Notes: generated from the sequence alone by a model not told the origin. A stretch of DNA of 64,000 bases from Molanna angustata (GCA_963576475.1 OY754975.1:19495260-19559259), one strand, 5' to 3'; positions 43,740-56,275 are shown, counted from the stretch's first letter. Made by a program: numbers and translations.

Positions 43740-45456
43740 TGTAAGGAGTATAAATACTCCTTACGACACTCAAATCACACGGCATTGGATTCGGTACAGA
43801 TGGTGACCTTCGGTGCGCGCGCACCGACACTGTCGCCCCATCGGCAGAGATGAAAAGTACGGGTGCGTGCGCAACAATTCTATCTATATTCCCGTCCAAG
43901 GCCGTTCGAGCTGCGCGCGCCTCAGACGACCGTATCGCCATCGGCAGATATGAGAATTAGAGGTGCGCGCGCGGCGATTTTCGTCTTCTCTCCCATCGAA
44001 GGCCGTTCCGACCTGCGCGCGCACCGACAGTTTCGCCCCATCGGCAGATATGAGAATTAGAGGTGCGCGCGCGGCGATTTTCGTCTACTCTCCCGCCGTT
44101 CCGATCGATCGGCGCGCGCAAGTGACGCCGAGTTGATGTCTGGATTCCCGCCGGCTTTTTTTTCGGTTTTGACTTTGAAAGTATTTTGATCGGAGAAAAA
44201 TAATATCGAATGTGGTGCGATAGAATAATTAATTGAAAATAAAGTAACGGATTAATTGAAAATAAAGTAACTTCAGATCGTTGACAACTTTTTATTCAAA
44301 ATGTGGAGGTATTAGTAACTTAATTATCTTTCACAATTAAACAGTGGTTGAAAGAACTGTAAGCTAGCATAAAATATAAATTTATTATGGATCAAAAAGA
44401 TACGTGTTCACACTACACTTGTTAGAATGATAACTCCAGTGATTAATAATCAAGTGTTGAGAGTGAAAAGTAAAATAACCATAGACAGCTAATGTTGATC
44501 GGTGTTAATTTTTATCAGAATAAAGTTTAAATATTTTTTAATTTTTGCTTTAAAGCATCTTTTTAATGTTTCGTGTAATTGATATTAATATTGACTGTGA
44601 TTAATTTGTAAAAGCGTTATAATAATGGACGATTTAGAATATCCTGGAATGATTCTACTTTGATGGCTCCCCTCCGAGCCAATCGAACTGCTTGGCCTGT
44701 AGCTAATATCGAAAGCTTCTTCTTGCCCGAGTTTAAGATCGACTGTGACACGCACAGCAAGCAATTGAAACATTTGGATGCTATCTCCAAGGGTGCATTT
44801 CGCAAAGTACACTAAGTACATCATGTTGAATCTGAGAAATTGCTTGCTCTGAGGATTCTGCTCGAGCTCAGATAGTATCCGAGAATTGTTTAAAGCAAGT
44901 AAGGGACGAGGTGCATATACAAGAGGTCTGCGGTCGCCATCTTTCATTGTGAGCTGTTTCCTGAAATGGCAGACTGGAGGGAAGCTGTACATAGTCACTG
45001 AATTCATTTCCGGTGGTGAACTGTCCCATCTCTTGGAGAAGTATTTAGTGCTTCTCGAAGAGTCGGTTCGATGCGACACCGACAAACCCTTACAAGGCTC
45101 CAGGTACCGTCACACCCTTTTTGTTTATTTTTTGTAGAGGTTCAAGATGACACACGCGGTATAAAATATTAATTAACTTATTTACGATATATCTCAAATT
45201 ATTGATTACTAACAAAAATAAATTGTATTGACCTTTCGTTGTAGTCATGTATGTAATTGTATTTATGTATAAATTGTATTAAAATTGTATTGGCGGCGTG
45301 ACAACCCATTCAAGTGACCGAGAAATATATTTTGCTAAACCTTAATGTATATATTATTCAACTACCTTAACTTGCAACGAAGACATCCCCTGACGGTGAG
45401 AGCGTAGCTCGAACCTGAGCAGCCGGCAAAGAAGGGCCAACAATAGGACCTTCACA
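43740..45456 (+). repeat. Right LTR
   Basis: Same length (1717 bp) and, wherever compared, the same sequence as the left LTR, including the palindrome at the start, the 100-bp repeats (43812-44111) and the kinase-like relic (44663-45081). TSD GCGT follows. Confidence 0.95.
44663..45081 (+). pseudogene. Kinase N-lobe-like relic, right LTR copy
   Basis: The copy of 35952-36370 made by LTR duplication. It has the same stops and frame changes. Confidence 0.7.
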
Positions 45457-46154
45457 GCGTCTTACTATTTGTTTACCGAATTTAAAGGCTAGTAACGTAT
45501 CTATTATTTTTATATATAAAAAGGAGTCGGTATTACAGTCTCAGTTTAAGAGCTAAACTCAAGTTTTACAAAAAGATAGCGTATTACAGTGTCCGTTTAG
45601 GCCTAATCTTCCCTCAAATACGTCACTAAAACGACAAATATTTAACTCAACGTTTCTGGCGGATTAAGTACTTAACGGTGAGTCAACTGTCATTTGCTAG
45701 GCAACGCGTGTAGTTACAGTTTCTATCACTAGAGGCGTTAGGCAACGAGTGTATTTTCAGTGTTCTATCACTAGAGGCGTTAGTTGTATCGACGGTGTCG
45801 CCACACAACAAAACAAACTGACAGCAATAAGCTGACAGCCATATTGAAACGAACATTGGCATTTAAAAGCATTATTTTGGTGAAATAAAATAAATTTACC
45901 ATGTTGGATAATAAAACAATAGTATTTCAAGTCGTAGCGTCCCGTTTTGTAGTTCGTATTATTTGAGGTTATTTAAAATATGTCTATAATTGAATATTTG
46001 GTAACTGACATGTCATATTGCACTGTAATACGGAAATGGATACAATTTCCCCATAACATTAATCTTGAGTTTAACAAACTCAATGAGTTGAGGGCCGACT
46101 GTAGTACCGGGCCTAATATACAAACTATTGTATAATATAATTATTATTTTTTAT

Positions 46155-46255
46155 TCTTCCGATGGCTCTACTACAGTCCATATCGAGTCTTGGCCTCTAT
46201 CAATCTTCGCCTCCAAACTCTGTCTCCTGGTGTCATCCTCACATCTGCCAACTGC
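46155..46255 (-). mobile_element. RTE-type LINE tail
   Basis: The minus strand reads WRRRLIEAKTRYGL and a stop, preceded by a decayed CEDDTRRQ, and followed by AGAGCCATCGGAAGAA. This is the LINE end also seen at 48370-48600 and 49.0-49.3 kb. Confidence 0.65.
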
Positions 46256-46489
46256 AGTAATTATAATTTACTGCAATCAAATATGTTGAATTAAATATTG
46301 TGTTGATTTATTTATAAGTAAAAAATAAATTCAGCAGACGATGTTCATCGTAGAGGGAAAGTTTAATATTGGTGCAGTAAACCTTGTCAGTCACTCTACT
46401 AAAAATTACTCTCGTAACGTTCAAAGCAAATTGCATATAAAAGTTCGTTTGGACAAAATACGACATTGTAACTGACATAGCACCGCATA

Positions 46490-46840
46490 TATTCGAGAAC
46501 AATGCCATAGGAACATTGATTTTCATATAATATACTAGATGGAGTGTACTCCGTGCAGTGGGTGAGTCATGGTATATTGCGCGTTTGACGTCTTGGTTGG
46601 CAACATATTGCAGTTTTCCATACATTTCAACACTTCCTAGATAACTATTATCTAAATCTAAATGAACAAAGCGTTTTTTTTCGACAAATAAATCCGAAAA
46701 CAATTCACATTAGTTGTTATTCTCTATAGAAAAACGATGTGGTCTGCCCACTTTGTCAAAAGTCCCGCAGAAAAAATCCTCACTTCGATTCATGCAAAAT
46801 TTTCTAACTGCGACATCTAGTGTATTATGTGCAAATCTAT
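46490..46840 (-). repeat. Dispersed repeat with conserved short frame (inverted copy of 52475-52810)
   Basis: The minus strand contains ACTAGATGTCGCAGTTA, TAGACCACATCGTTTTTC-like blocks and an open frame (about 46703 to 46308) starting MFSDLFVEKKRFVHLDLDNS and SYLGSVEMYGKLQYV. The copy at 52617-52808 has MFSDLFVDKNTFVHQDLENI in the same place. The function is unknown. Confidence 0.6.
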
Positions 46841-47846
46841 GCATAGAAAACATATCTCAGGTAGGCCCATCACGCGTATGTCATCTCGTCCAGATCACAG
46901 AGTACAAAATGTTCAAAGCAACGTTCAATAAAAACACTTTGTTTTATGATCGATCTTGGTTGCTTAAGTGGAATATATGATGTCCATGTAGCACAAAGCA
47001 AGAGCACTTTCTTTAATTGACTAGAAACAAGATGGATGGATTTTGAAGAGCCTACACTCGATTTTGCCATCAAGTCTCTTTGAAGGATCCTGAATAATGA
47101 AACATAAATAAATATATTCTATTTGTTTAGTCTGTCAGCGGTCCTGTCTTGGTGAATCCCCATTTTGACAAAGATAAAATACTCATGTATAATACTGTTT
47201 ATTTATTGAATCGTCGCGTATAGCAAGTGTACAAAGGTGTGTTTATTGCCATAATGAAATTTCTCTCAACCAATCCGAGCAACGCAAAGACCTTATATAC
47301 TAGAGCAACGTGAAGTCATTTATTTATTTTACGCTAGTGTAAAAATGTAGACAAGTTGTTTTATTATTTATAGATTTCAAATAACGAAATAATAAATACA
47401 CCAAATTGATAATGGATCGCTGAACCACATTTTATCCCAAAGTCAATTCATCTTGCGTTTTGGTATGTGATTTTTTTTCGCTGACTCCTTTTTTCATGGG
47501 GAAGGTAAAATTTTGCCGAAACAATATGGAATTGTACAAAAAATATTTTCCCGGAAAATCGTCTAAGAGGCTTTTCGTTCGAATTAGATAAATACCAACA
47601 CGCATCACCCCCCCCTAATATACCGCCCTATAGGTGGGAAAGTTACACAATATGAAAAAAAGTCGAGAAATTATATCTATTTTTTTTACCTCTTGAGTCT
47701 ACGAACAAAAACATATTATAATGTCTATGTGGTTATTAAATAAAATATTTTTACTCAGTTAATGTACATGAAAAATATTGAATATTTGTTTTGTTATTTA
47801 TTAAATTCTTTATTTTTCATTCATACTATCACGGAATATACCACAA

Positions 47847-47950
47847 TGTGGGGTGACCAGCGACAGGTGTGCGGGTGTACATCGACTTATAAAAGGGAGC
47901 ACAACACATGCGTGTAACACCACACACCAGTCTCATCTCACCTAAAAAGG
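47847..47950 (+). mobile_element. Possible LTR fragment related to 61.5 kb
   Basis: CACAATGTGGGGTG...GCGACAG is shared with the start of the LTR at 61496. A TATAAAAGGGAG box and ACACACCAGT.TCA follow. Only about 100 bp can be matched. Confidence 0.4.
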
Positions 47951-48369
47951 CACTACTTACATTCAGAAGAACGTCATTGATGACCTATGTGAGATGCTGT
48001 TGTTGTCTGTTGTATTTTCGATTACCCGGCTCTAACGGGAGACTCGAAAACAATAATAGAAAATAGCGGAAGCACTATTCTATGTCGGTTTTTCACAACT
48101 GAAAATTATCAAAAGGATTTTCCAACTGTCGATTTGTTCAAGAGAATTTATTCTATTAACATATCGACAAAGAATTAAGCCATTTTGGAACATTTTGTAT
48201 GGCGTAGTGGAATTTTTGCATGCTAAAAACACCAGCTTAGTGGCTTCGCAGCATATATGTATGTTCCCTGCGTGGATTTACACAGAATTTGGAGTAGAAC
48301 ATTTAATGTAAGTTTTGTGTGTCTGTGTGTCTGTCCGTCCCCCCCTTATAATTTTTGGTCCGTTCAATT

Positions 48370-48600
48370 TACAGAGTCCTTTCAGCAAGAACAGGCACCA
48401 CCGGGACCCTACCATCCCTTAAACCCCAAACGGAAGATGGGGAGACCAGGACTGAGATGGGAGGACGACATACGGAGAGATGCAGAAAAGCTCTTGCAGG
48501 TCCCTAACTGGAGAATGGCGGCTGAGGATAGAAGAGGTTGGAGGCGCTTGTTGAAGGAGGCCAAGGCTCGATTTGGGCTGTAGCGCCATCGAAGAAGATA
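48370..48600 (+). mobile_element. RTE-type LINE tail
   Basis: The frame to 48583 reads KRKMGRPGLRWEDDIRRDAE, NWRMAAEDRRGWRRLLKEAK and ARFGL, then a stop and a GAAGAAGA tail. The frame is intact. No clean TSD; REP-A sequence next to it was partly deleted. Confidence 0.8.
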
Positions 48601-48973
48601 TTTCCAAATCTTATAAAAATATCGAAAAAAGCCGAAACACTCCAACTAGATAATTTAATTTTCTATAAAAAAAATTAATATTGTAGAAGTACATCTCAAT
48701 TTTTTTTAACAATTTTTATAAAAATGAATTTAGTGACGACATTGCTTCATACAATTTGTATGGCAGTCGCCTATACACAATATCTAAGAAGACTTAATAG
48801 TTTGATACTTAATCTCCATACCACCACGCTATTTTCAAATTCTAGATAAGAAAAAAGGACTGACCTCCATACTATCCTATCTTGACATACATACCTACAC
48901 GTGTTGTATTGAAAACAAAATATCTTAAAATATTCAATAATTTGGATTTATGGGTTTATAGTTTGATTCTTAT

Positions 48974-49320
48974 ACAACGATGAGTTGTACAGCATCTACA
49001 AAGCACCCAAACTGTCTGAACATATAAGACTAAGAAGGCTAAGATGGGCCGGGCAGAGAATGCCCGGCGGTTCAGAGAATGCCATCATCACGGGTACCAA
49101 AAACAGTCTTAGAGGGGCATCCAGGTGGCAAAAGAAAGGTCGGGAGACCGAGGCTGCGATGGGAAGATGATATTGGGAGGGACGCATCCCAGCTTCTGAA
49201 TGTGAATGTTCTGAATGTCAAACTGGAAGGTCGCAGCAGGTGACAGGAGAGGTTGGAGGAGGAAGTTGCTGCGGAGGCCAAGGCTCGATATGGGCTGTAG
49301 AGCCATTGAAGAAGAAGAAG
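48974..49320 (+). mobile_element. RTE-type LINE tail, 14-bp TSD
   Basis: AGTTTGATTCTTAT at 48960-48973 and 49321-49334 is exact. Inside are LRRLRWAG, GRPRLRWEDDIGRDASQLL-like text (frameshifted) and EAKARYGL with a stop, ending GAAGAAGAAGAAG. Decayed by at least two frameshifts. Confidence 0.8.
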
Positions 49321-49801
49321 AGTTTGATTCTTATTCTTCAACTATACATACTATCGCTATCGACAGTTGGATCTATGTTACATGCATCTAGTTATACTAA
49401 AATGCGGGAAGTAGTTGTCAGTGGTTTTACTTATATTATAAAAGTTTCAACCGTGTTTTGTGAGTAGAGAATTTCGTATGTGTAAAGATTTAAGTATATA
49501 GTTATTTACAATAGATAGGTATCAAACATAGAGTTACATGATGCACAGTAAATAAGTAATCAAAAATAAATTCATGAATTATTTGAAATGATAATGAAAT
49601 TTTACGTCCCATTTATTCATGTAATGCAAACATGCGTACTCATAATTTCATACACAAACAACAATGAAAACTCGATAATTATCATCCCAAATGAGTATTA
49701 ACTTGAAATTGAATGGAAATTGGTTGCAGGAATAATTTTATCAACACATGCACATGTACCTTTATTCATTTATTTTATTTATTTATTCAAGATTTAAATT
49801 C

Positions 49802-49968
49802 ACTAGCTATCTGTAGCCATGATCCAATTTGTCTGATTCCCCTTTCTAAGGGTTACGAAGGTCAGATGGCAGTCGATTCAATGTAATAACCAAACTCGCC
49901 AATTCCAGGACATGGTCAAAGCGTACCCCGATAGAAACGGGACAAAAGCGCTAAGGAGAAGGAGGAGG
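49802..49968 (+). mobile_element. SINE-2, 5'-truncated, 17-bp TSD
   Basis: ATTCAAGATTTAAATTC lies at 49785-49801 and 49969-49985. The body (CATGATCCAATTTGTCTG, CCCCTTTCTAAGGGTT, CCCGATAGAAACGGGACAAA) matches the SINE at 25488-25702; the tRNA-like head is missing. The tail is AAGGAGAAGGAGGAGG. It has an extra segment of about 50 bp after GTCAGATGGCA. Confidence 0.85.
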
Positions 49969-50184
49969 ATTCAAGATTTAAATTCTTATACTTACAAATA
50001 GTAAAGTAAACAAAAAGTAATTAATATAATTTCTTAGTTTTACGCTTCGTTATTACTAATACTTGTGTTACGGAGCGGTGTTTTACACTATACATTTTTT
50101 CATAGTATTTTTTTTTTTAAATGAATAAGTCCTTGTTAAACAAGTACATATACATCTTCTTTCGTTCCCTAAAATAAGCAAATA

Positions 50185-50262
50185 AACGCTTGTGCTATAG
50201 GTGAATGAAATCGGTCGGGGCAGGATTTGAACTCGCGACCACTGATGAGTTGAGGTTAACAA
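50185..50262 (-). mobile_element. SINE-1 fragment
   Basis: The minus strand reads CAGTGGTCGCGAGTTCAAAT, CC, then CCGATTTCATTCACCTATAG and CACAAG. This matches the anticodon-to-tail part of the copy at 56154-56275. Confidence 0.65.
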
Positions 50263-50400
50263 ACTCGATGAGTAATATCGGCCAACTGTAATATCGGGCC
50301 ATAGTTTTGTAAATATATTGTAATGATACAAAAAAATCAAATATAACAGTAAAGTTACCACAAATGTTTGACAATAAGTTACTTTTTAACAAAACATTAG

Positions 50401-51256
50401 TCCAACTGTCGATTTGTTCAGGAGAACTTTGTTCTCTTAACATATCGACAATGTATCAAGCCAGAATACGCGAGAATTGTATGGAGAGGTCTACTTTTTT
50501 CACGGCTTTTCCAACTTTGAAGTCAAAAAACACCAACTTAGAGGCTTCGCAGCATATATGTTCCATACACGGATTTACTCAGAATTCGGAGTAGAACATT
50601 TCGTGTGTCTGTGTGTGTGTCCGTCCCCCCCTTATAACTTTTGATCCGCTCATATCAACTTTTGAATTTTTACTTTATTTTTCCATATATCTCAGAAACG
50701 CTGAAAATTGGTATAAACATAGAAAAATACAAAATCTCAAATTAATTTTTTCAAAAAAATTCCAGGGTTTCTCAAACATTTTTTATAAAGAAAAATATTT
50801 TTTTTATGATAAATTTATGAGTTTAACTGCCTATATTTCCAAATTTTTAAAATATATCGAAAAAAGCCGAAACACCCCAACTAGATAATTTAATTTTCTA
50901 TAAAAAATATACAAGATGTACATCTCAAACTTTTTTTAACAATTTTTATAAAAATTGAATTTAGTGACGACATTTCTTCATACAATTTGTATGGCAATCG
51001 CCTACACACAATATCTAAGAAAACCTAATTATTTGATACTAATCTTCAAACATACATACATACCATCATGCTGTTTTCATATTCTGCGTAGGATCAAAGG
51101 ACTGACCTCCATACTATCCTATCTTGACATACATATATAGGTCCAAGTGTTGTATAGAAAATCAAATATCTTAAAATATTAAATAATTTGTGTTTATGGG
51201 ATTATAGTTTGGTACTTATTCTTCAACTATACATACTATCACTATCGACAGTTGGA
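50401..51256 (+). mobile_element. REP-A family, complete 856-bp copy
   Basis: TCCAACTGTCGAT (50401-50413) and ATCGACAGTTGGA (51244-51256) are 13-bp perfect TIRs. A subterminal hairpin (GTCGAT...ATCGAC, with AGAACTTTGTTCT inside) follows the left end. A TGTGTGTGTG run and CCCCCCCTTATAA lie near the centre-left. No ORF suggests a transposase. No target duplication is clear. This copy is the reference for the family in this window. Confidence 0.8.
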
Positions 51257-51888
51257 TCTCATGTGTTACATGCAACTAGTTATAAAATTAATACCTACTA
51301 GTTTTGTATCAATGGAGTGATATAAAGACTGTCGTAAACAGGCGATAAAATGATGTTAACAGATAGGATGTTAGAGAGAAATAAATTGTTCCGGTTGAGA
51401 ATTGACCCCTTAGATGAAGAGTTTTATCAATCAGAGTGAAGATTTCCTCAGAGAGTATTGTCCAGGATATATGTAGGTAGACGATTCTCTCTGATAGATA
51501 ATAATGGACCCCCCTGAATCTCAAGTTTAGTTAGCAGATGGCCATTGAAATGTATTTCTGGATCAGATAAAAACACGACAGGGAAATAGTAGAGAGGGAG
51601 ATTTCATCCCTAAACTGTGCGAATCAAACACACAAGGAGTGGCAAAAAACAATCATGTTTTTTTTATTTATTACCCAATAAAAATGAATGATTATTGATT
51701 TTATATTGGTCGAAAGCACGGAGTAATAGTCGAAAGTATTTATTAACTACACTTAAATTTTATTCTTTAAATGTAAAGAAAAATCTGAACAAAGTATACT
51801 ATTGTATAGTTTTCAGAAAAACCTTGAGAAATCAGGAAATTCTGTTTCTGTGCGGGCGTCCTGGGTTCGTTCCCCAAATTTATTCGCT

Positions 51889-52165
51889 AATCCCACCACC
51901 ACCCACTTTGCATATGGGGACTGTAAACGGCCCCTAAACAGAACGCTAAATGAGCGACAAAAAATGCATAGAACGAAAAGTAGCTCATAGAGCCCTCTAG
52001 ATTAGGAGATCGGCACCATAGTGCAAAAAGAATAATCGAAAAATTTACTCTCGTAGATTGTCATCGACTTCAGGTCTTTTCAAAATGTAGAGCATTAGAG
52101 GTGTGACTAAGATCTCTTTAAAAAAATAAACGTAATGGGAATCAACCTAAGGCAACATAATTATG
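51889..52165 (-). mobile_element. R1-type LINE 3' UTR fragment
   Basis: The plus-strand landmarks TCCCACCACCACCC, TATGGGGACTGTAA.CGGCC and GGCACCATAGTGCAAAAAGA match 22629-22920. Only the 3' UTR is present. Confidence 0.7.
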
Positions 52166-52474
52166 ACAGATTTCTTGATTTATTTTCTAATTAGGTTGGA
52201 AACACTGATTGGTTGGAAGAAATTGCCATATGGCAATAAACTCGCCACTTGGGCAGGGTGCAAGGAAGTGTTTATTAGTATTATTTTTATTATTATAAGT
52301 GGAGAGTCATCATTTCGTATAATTTTTGGGTACAACAGAGTGACCTTAGTCACAGAGTGACAATTTGTGCCCTCTGTATAGCCTAAACTTCATAATATAT
52401 TATTGGTATGTCAAGAGTGAAATGGATTTGTTTTCCATAGACACAAGTCTATCTCTTCGCTATGATTTAATCAT

Positions 52475-52810
52475 AAATTTTCATATAACGCACTAGATGT
52501 CGCAGTTAACAAATATGTATGAATCGAAGTACCTAAAGGATTTTTTCCGAGGGACTTTTGACAACAAAGTTGGTAGACCACATCGTTTTTCTATAGAGGA
52601 TAACGACTAATGTGAATTGTTTTCGGATTTGTTTGTCGATAAAAACACTTTTGTTCATCAAGATTTAGAGAACATTTATCTAGGAAGTGTTGAAATGTAT
52701 GAAAAACTGCAATATGTTACTAACCAAGACTTCAAACCCGCGATATACCATGACTTATCCACAGTACGGAGTGTTATATACTCTTTGCGGAGTACTACAT
52801 ACATCTAGTA
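52475..52810 (+). repeat. Dispersed repeat with conserved short frame
   Basis: See 46490-46840 for the inverted partner. The frame 52617-52808 reads MFSDLFVDKNTFVHQDLENI, then YLGSVEMYEKLQYVTNQDFK. GCACTAGATGTCGCAGTTAA lies at its 5' side. Confidence 0.6.
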
Positions 52811-53232
52811 TATTATATGGAAATATTTCGATTTCATTTGTAAAAATTTCAAAATGGTCTCGCATTCTGAAAATAGAGTTTTTTTATTTTATTTTTGGTT
52901 CAAGAATTACAACAGACATGTACCTACCCTTATTTATTTATTTTATTTATTTATTCACAATTTCAATTCATTTAAAAAATAGTACAATAAATGAACAGTA
53001 ATTATCATAATTTCTTAGTTTTATGCTTCGTAATTAGTAACACTTGTGTTAGGTACGGAGCGGAGGTCTACACTTTACATTTTTTCATAGTAAGTATATT
53101 TTTATAAATTCTAAGTACTAAGTTGTCATTTATAAATATAGTAATATTTTAAAAATAAGATGTAGGAACATAGTTATACAGACTTACAGAAATTAATACA
53201 TTCGACGGTTAGGAAGTAAGATTAGTTTAATT

Positions 53233-53795
53233 TATAAAAATGCATTTAGTGATTGTCGAAATATAGAGAAGAAAAAATTGTGCACATGCTACTTGTCTAA
53301 TATCATTGAAAAAAATCTCATTGTTCCAAATTCATAAAGATATTCTTACAAATTCAAACCAATTGTCATTTTCTTTAAGCAGCAGAATAAATTCACAAGG
53401 ATGTATTACCATTCCTCTTTTACGTACAACTGCCTCACAACATTTCTATAAGTATAAAGGTACTAAGTGGTTTAATGAACTCCCTTTGAGTCTTAGACTC
53501 GAAAAAAAATATAGTATATTTAAAAATAAAATTAAAAAATTGTACTGATTTATTTATTTATTTTTTGTTATTTCATTCTTTTTTTGTGTAGCTTCATATT
53601 TTTTAGTAGATGTACAATGTTTTGGTAAATGTAATAATATTAAATAGATACTCCCCTCTTTTAACACGAGATTTTATCTCAATTAAAGAGGGTTATTATG
53701 AATTATATGATGAAAATTGTATACCTTTTTAAATTGTGATTTATATGTGAACATTGTATTGTTTTTGTTAAATAAATAAAAAAAAAATAAAAAAA
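53233..53795 (+). pseudogene. LINE ORF2 C-terminus with poly(A) (CR1/Jockey-like)
   Basis: The 80-codon frame (ending 53548) has SSRINSQGCITIPLLRTTAS and GTKWFNELPLSLR, the R....L..P..RT...G...WN.LP..LR pattern at the end of CR1/Jockey-group reverse transcriptases, which form a shared tail with the endonuclease type at 6290-7290. The first codons may lie in flanking sequence. A 3' UTR of about 220 bp ends in AATAAATAAAAAAAAAATAA. Confidence 0.65.
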
Positions 53796-54676
53796 TATTT
53801 AACATAGGATCTGTTTAATACATTTCATATCTTAATAGAGACGAAACGGGAATATAATATTTATAGAAAAACCGGGAAATCAGGCATACATGATCACATT
53901 AAGCGCTTGTGCAAAGTTCACCAATTAAGCCTTTTTGAAATCAAATGTTTGCGTATATACATACATATATGCGATCATAAAAATATTCGATATAATTTGT
54001 ATTATGAAATAGTCAGGTCAATCGAAGGTTACATTAGGCCCACTCTTTAGTGTCACTGTCCTTCTCTCATTCAACCCTTAGTTTTCATATCGATCTATCA
54101 TTATTTGTTTTACGATGGCCTATGATAGGACCTGGTCATCATCTCTAATAGAATTACCAGTTACCGTTAAACGACTCTGATATTATTAGCGGTAAAATGT
54201 ACCACTTCGATTAGATTTTGACAAAATGGACAAGACTTTTGTTATGTTACAACTCGAATGATAATTTCATATCTTTTATATCAACTAATGTCCTTTAATT
54301 GGAAAAATATAAAAAATATAACATAAATGTTTATTTATTTATTTGGATTATTGTAATATATTGATGTTGCGCCTTTCAACAGGCAATCTGTAAAGCAGTT
54401 TACGAGATTGAACGAATTGAGATCGGCAATCTTCGGGAGTAGTGGGATTGGTATAATGGATGTCTGGGGTAAGGCTGGGGGGATTGATCGGATTGATCAA
54501 TGAGATAGTGCTCTCACGTTGCGGTTCATAGATTTTACTATTTTTGTACATCACTCTATTAATATCTGTTTTACTGTAATTATCAATAAATTGTGTATAA
54601 GTTAAACGCGTGTATTTATTTAACGATATTTGTGTATATTCACACCCGTGTTTTAAATATCATAATACATTATATG

Positions 54677-54811
54677 ATGCAACTCGCTCACGTGAGTCGC
54701 AATAATAACTACATACTGACCTAACCAACTTATTCAAAACAAAATTTTGGTAAGAATAGGTTGGTTAGGTTTGTATGTAGCACCATTGCGACTCGCGTGA
54801 GCGAGTTGCAT
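54677..54811. mobile_element. Small palindromic MITE, ~58-bp arms
   Basis: ATGCAACTCGCTCACG at 54677 and CGTGAGCGAGTTGCAT ending at 54811, with ACATAC.GACCTAACCAAC further in. The arms are close to perfect; the loop is about 18 bp. No ORF. Confidence 0.75.
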
Positions 54812-55619
54812 TAATTATCAAAATGAGTCATAAATTTTTCAAGAAATGAAAATGTGAATATAATTTAAATATTATGTTGTAATATAATTGTATTGCGATA
54901 GTGTTCAAGTCTGGTGGTGAATTTCGGAAGCTTGAAAAGAGTCAAGAAACCAACCATTTTTATTATGGATTCCTTCATACATTTCTAGAAATTTTATTTC
55001 ATTTTTTATATTTTTTTAAAGCATGACCGATGATTTTCTCGTAATAGATACGCGTTTATCTATCTATTGATATAAAAAAAATTTTGCGATCGGCGAGGGA
55101 CAGTACTTTTAAACAATTACCCAAAAAAAGTGTGCGATGTACTGTGTCTTATCTACTGTTACTCATAGTGTTATGTCAAATACACAACTCTTCGTTACAA
55201 ACAACATATGTATTTTGAATTAAGTTATTAAAATATGTTTATTTGTGAATTTTATTTTTTAAGTATGAATTATTAGTGCTATGAGTTATAAGTCAAATCT
55301 AATGTACCGTCCTATGTCCCACGTCCTACATTATAGCATTTAGAAATGCTATAATGGAAAACGATATGAAGTTATTGATTCGTAATATAATTTGAACCTT
55401 ATCATTAAATTCATAACGTGGCCAACTTTATATCACAATACGTTAAGGTAGATAACTGTAATTAATAAACTCACAAAATGGATTTTGTTATAACAATATT
55501 ATACTATCCAATATACTTACGCACATATTATTTTGTCATTATTATCAATATTAAGTATTTTTTGAACATGTTCATAACGTAATATTAAAATAAAAATGAT
55601 CTTCATATAAATTATATCA

Positions 55620-55870
55620 ATATATTATATTAATTATACACAAAGCACTTATATCAATATATGTACATGAATTATACACAAAGCACGCATATCAATATAC
55701 TCTAATGATACTCTAAGCACTTAATCAAATATACACAAAGCACTCAGATCAATGTACACGAATAATACACAAAGCACTCATATAAATATATAATATTTCA
55801 ACACTAACCACTTATATCAATATATTATGTACATGAATTATACACTAAGCACTTATATCAATATATGTAG
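55620..55870. repeat. Irregular minisatellite, ~40-bp unit
   Basis: TACAC(A/T)AAGCACTTATATCAA and TATGTACATGAAT recur about six times with deletions. Confidence 0.75.
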
Positions 55871-56153
55871 GTACCAACGTTCCTTCTAATTTTTCTACTG
55901 TGTGTGCGGATCTTCGACGCATCTGTGCAGTGGCGGTACGATAAATTCACACCCCCCCCCATAAACACACATACAATTTTTCATTAAAATGTATATTTTC
56001 AGGGTATTTATTAATCACAGTGATTTTATATAATAACAACACTAACAAAGACAATTTTTGAAATAAATAAATAAGAAACTTTCTTATATAATATTGACTG
56101 TGCGGAGGGTAAAATATGTGTGCGGATATAAAGGAATTTATTAAAAATTTTAG

Positions 56154-56275
56154 ATGGGTGGTGGTGGCAGAATGGTTTGCGCGTTGGGTTAGTAATCCAG
56201 TGGTCGCAGGTTCGAATCCTATCTAGACCGATTTCATTCACTTATACCACAATCAATTTAGCTTAATGTAGGGAA
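56154..56275 (+). mobile_element. SINE-1, tRNA-Thr(AGT)-like head
   Basis: A-box GTGGCAGAATGG and B-box GGTTCGAATCC (56209-56219). The anticodon arm TTGGG/TCCAG encloses TTAGTAA, giving AGT. The acceptor ends do not pair, so it is not a working tRNA. The body continues GATTTCATTCACTTATACCA and CAA, shared with 17118-17190 and 50185-50262. Confidence 0.7.

Larger units (their letters stand above)
35029..45456 (+). mobile_element. Complete Ty3/Gypsy-type LTR retrotransposon, 10.4 kb
   Basis: Two 1717-bp LTRs (35029-36745 and 43740-45456) start TG and end CA and are flanked by the 4-bp duplication GCGT (35025-35028 and 45457-45460). The order primer-binding site, gag, protease-RT-RNase H, integrase is that of Ty3/Gypsy. 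No difference between the LTRs was seen in the parts compared, so the insertion is young. The frames of gag, pol and integrase are each open. About 2.65 kb of non-coding DNA lies between integrase and the right LTR. Unusual: very long LTRs with a kinase-like relic. Confidence 0.95.
48121..49371 (+). mobile_element. REP-A family copy containing two LINE fragments
   Basis: It begins TCCAACTGTCGAT and ends with the complement ATCGACAGTTGGA (49359-49371). Between them are the family landmarks: a short 5' hairpin, GGCTTCGCAGCATATATG, a TGTGTCTGTC run, GCCGAAACA, a central TTTATAAAAATGAATTTAG segment and TTCTTCAACTATACATA. LINE tails at 48370-48600 and 48974-49320 interrupt it. It has no transposase, so it is a non-autonomous DNA transposon. 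Confidence 0.75.
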
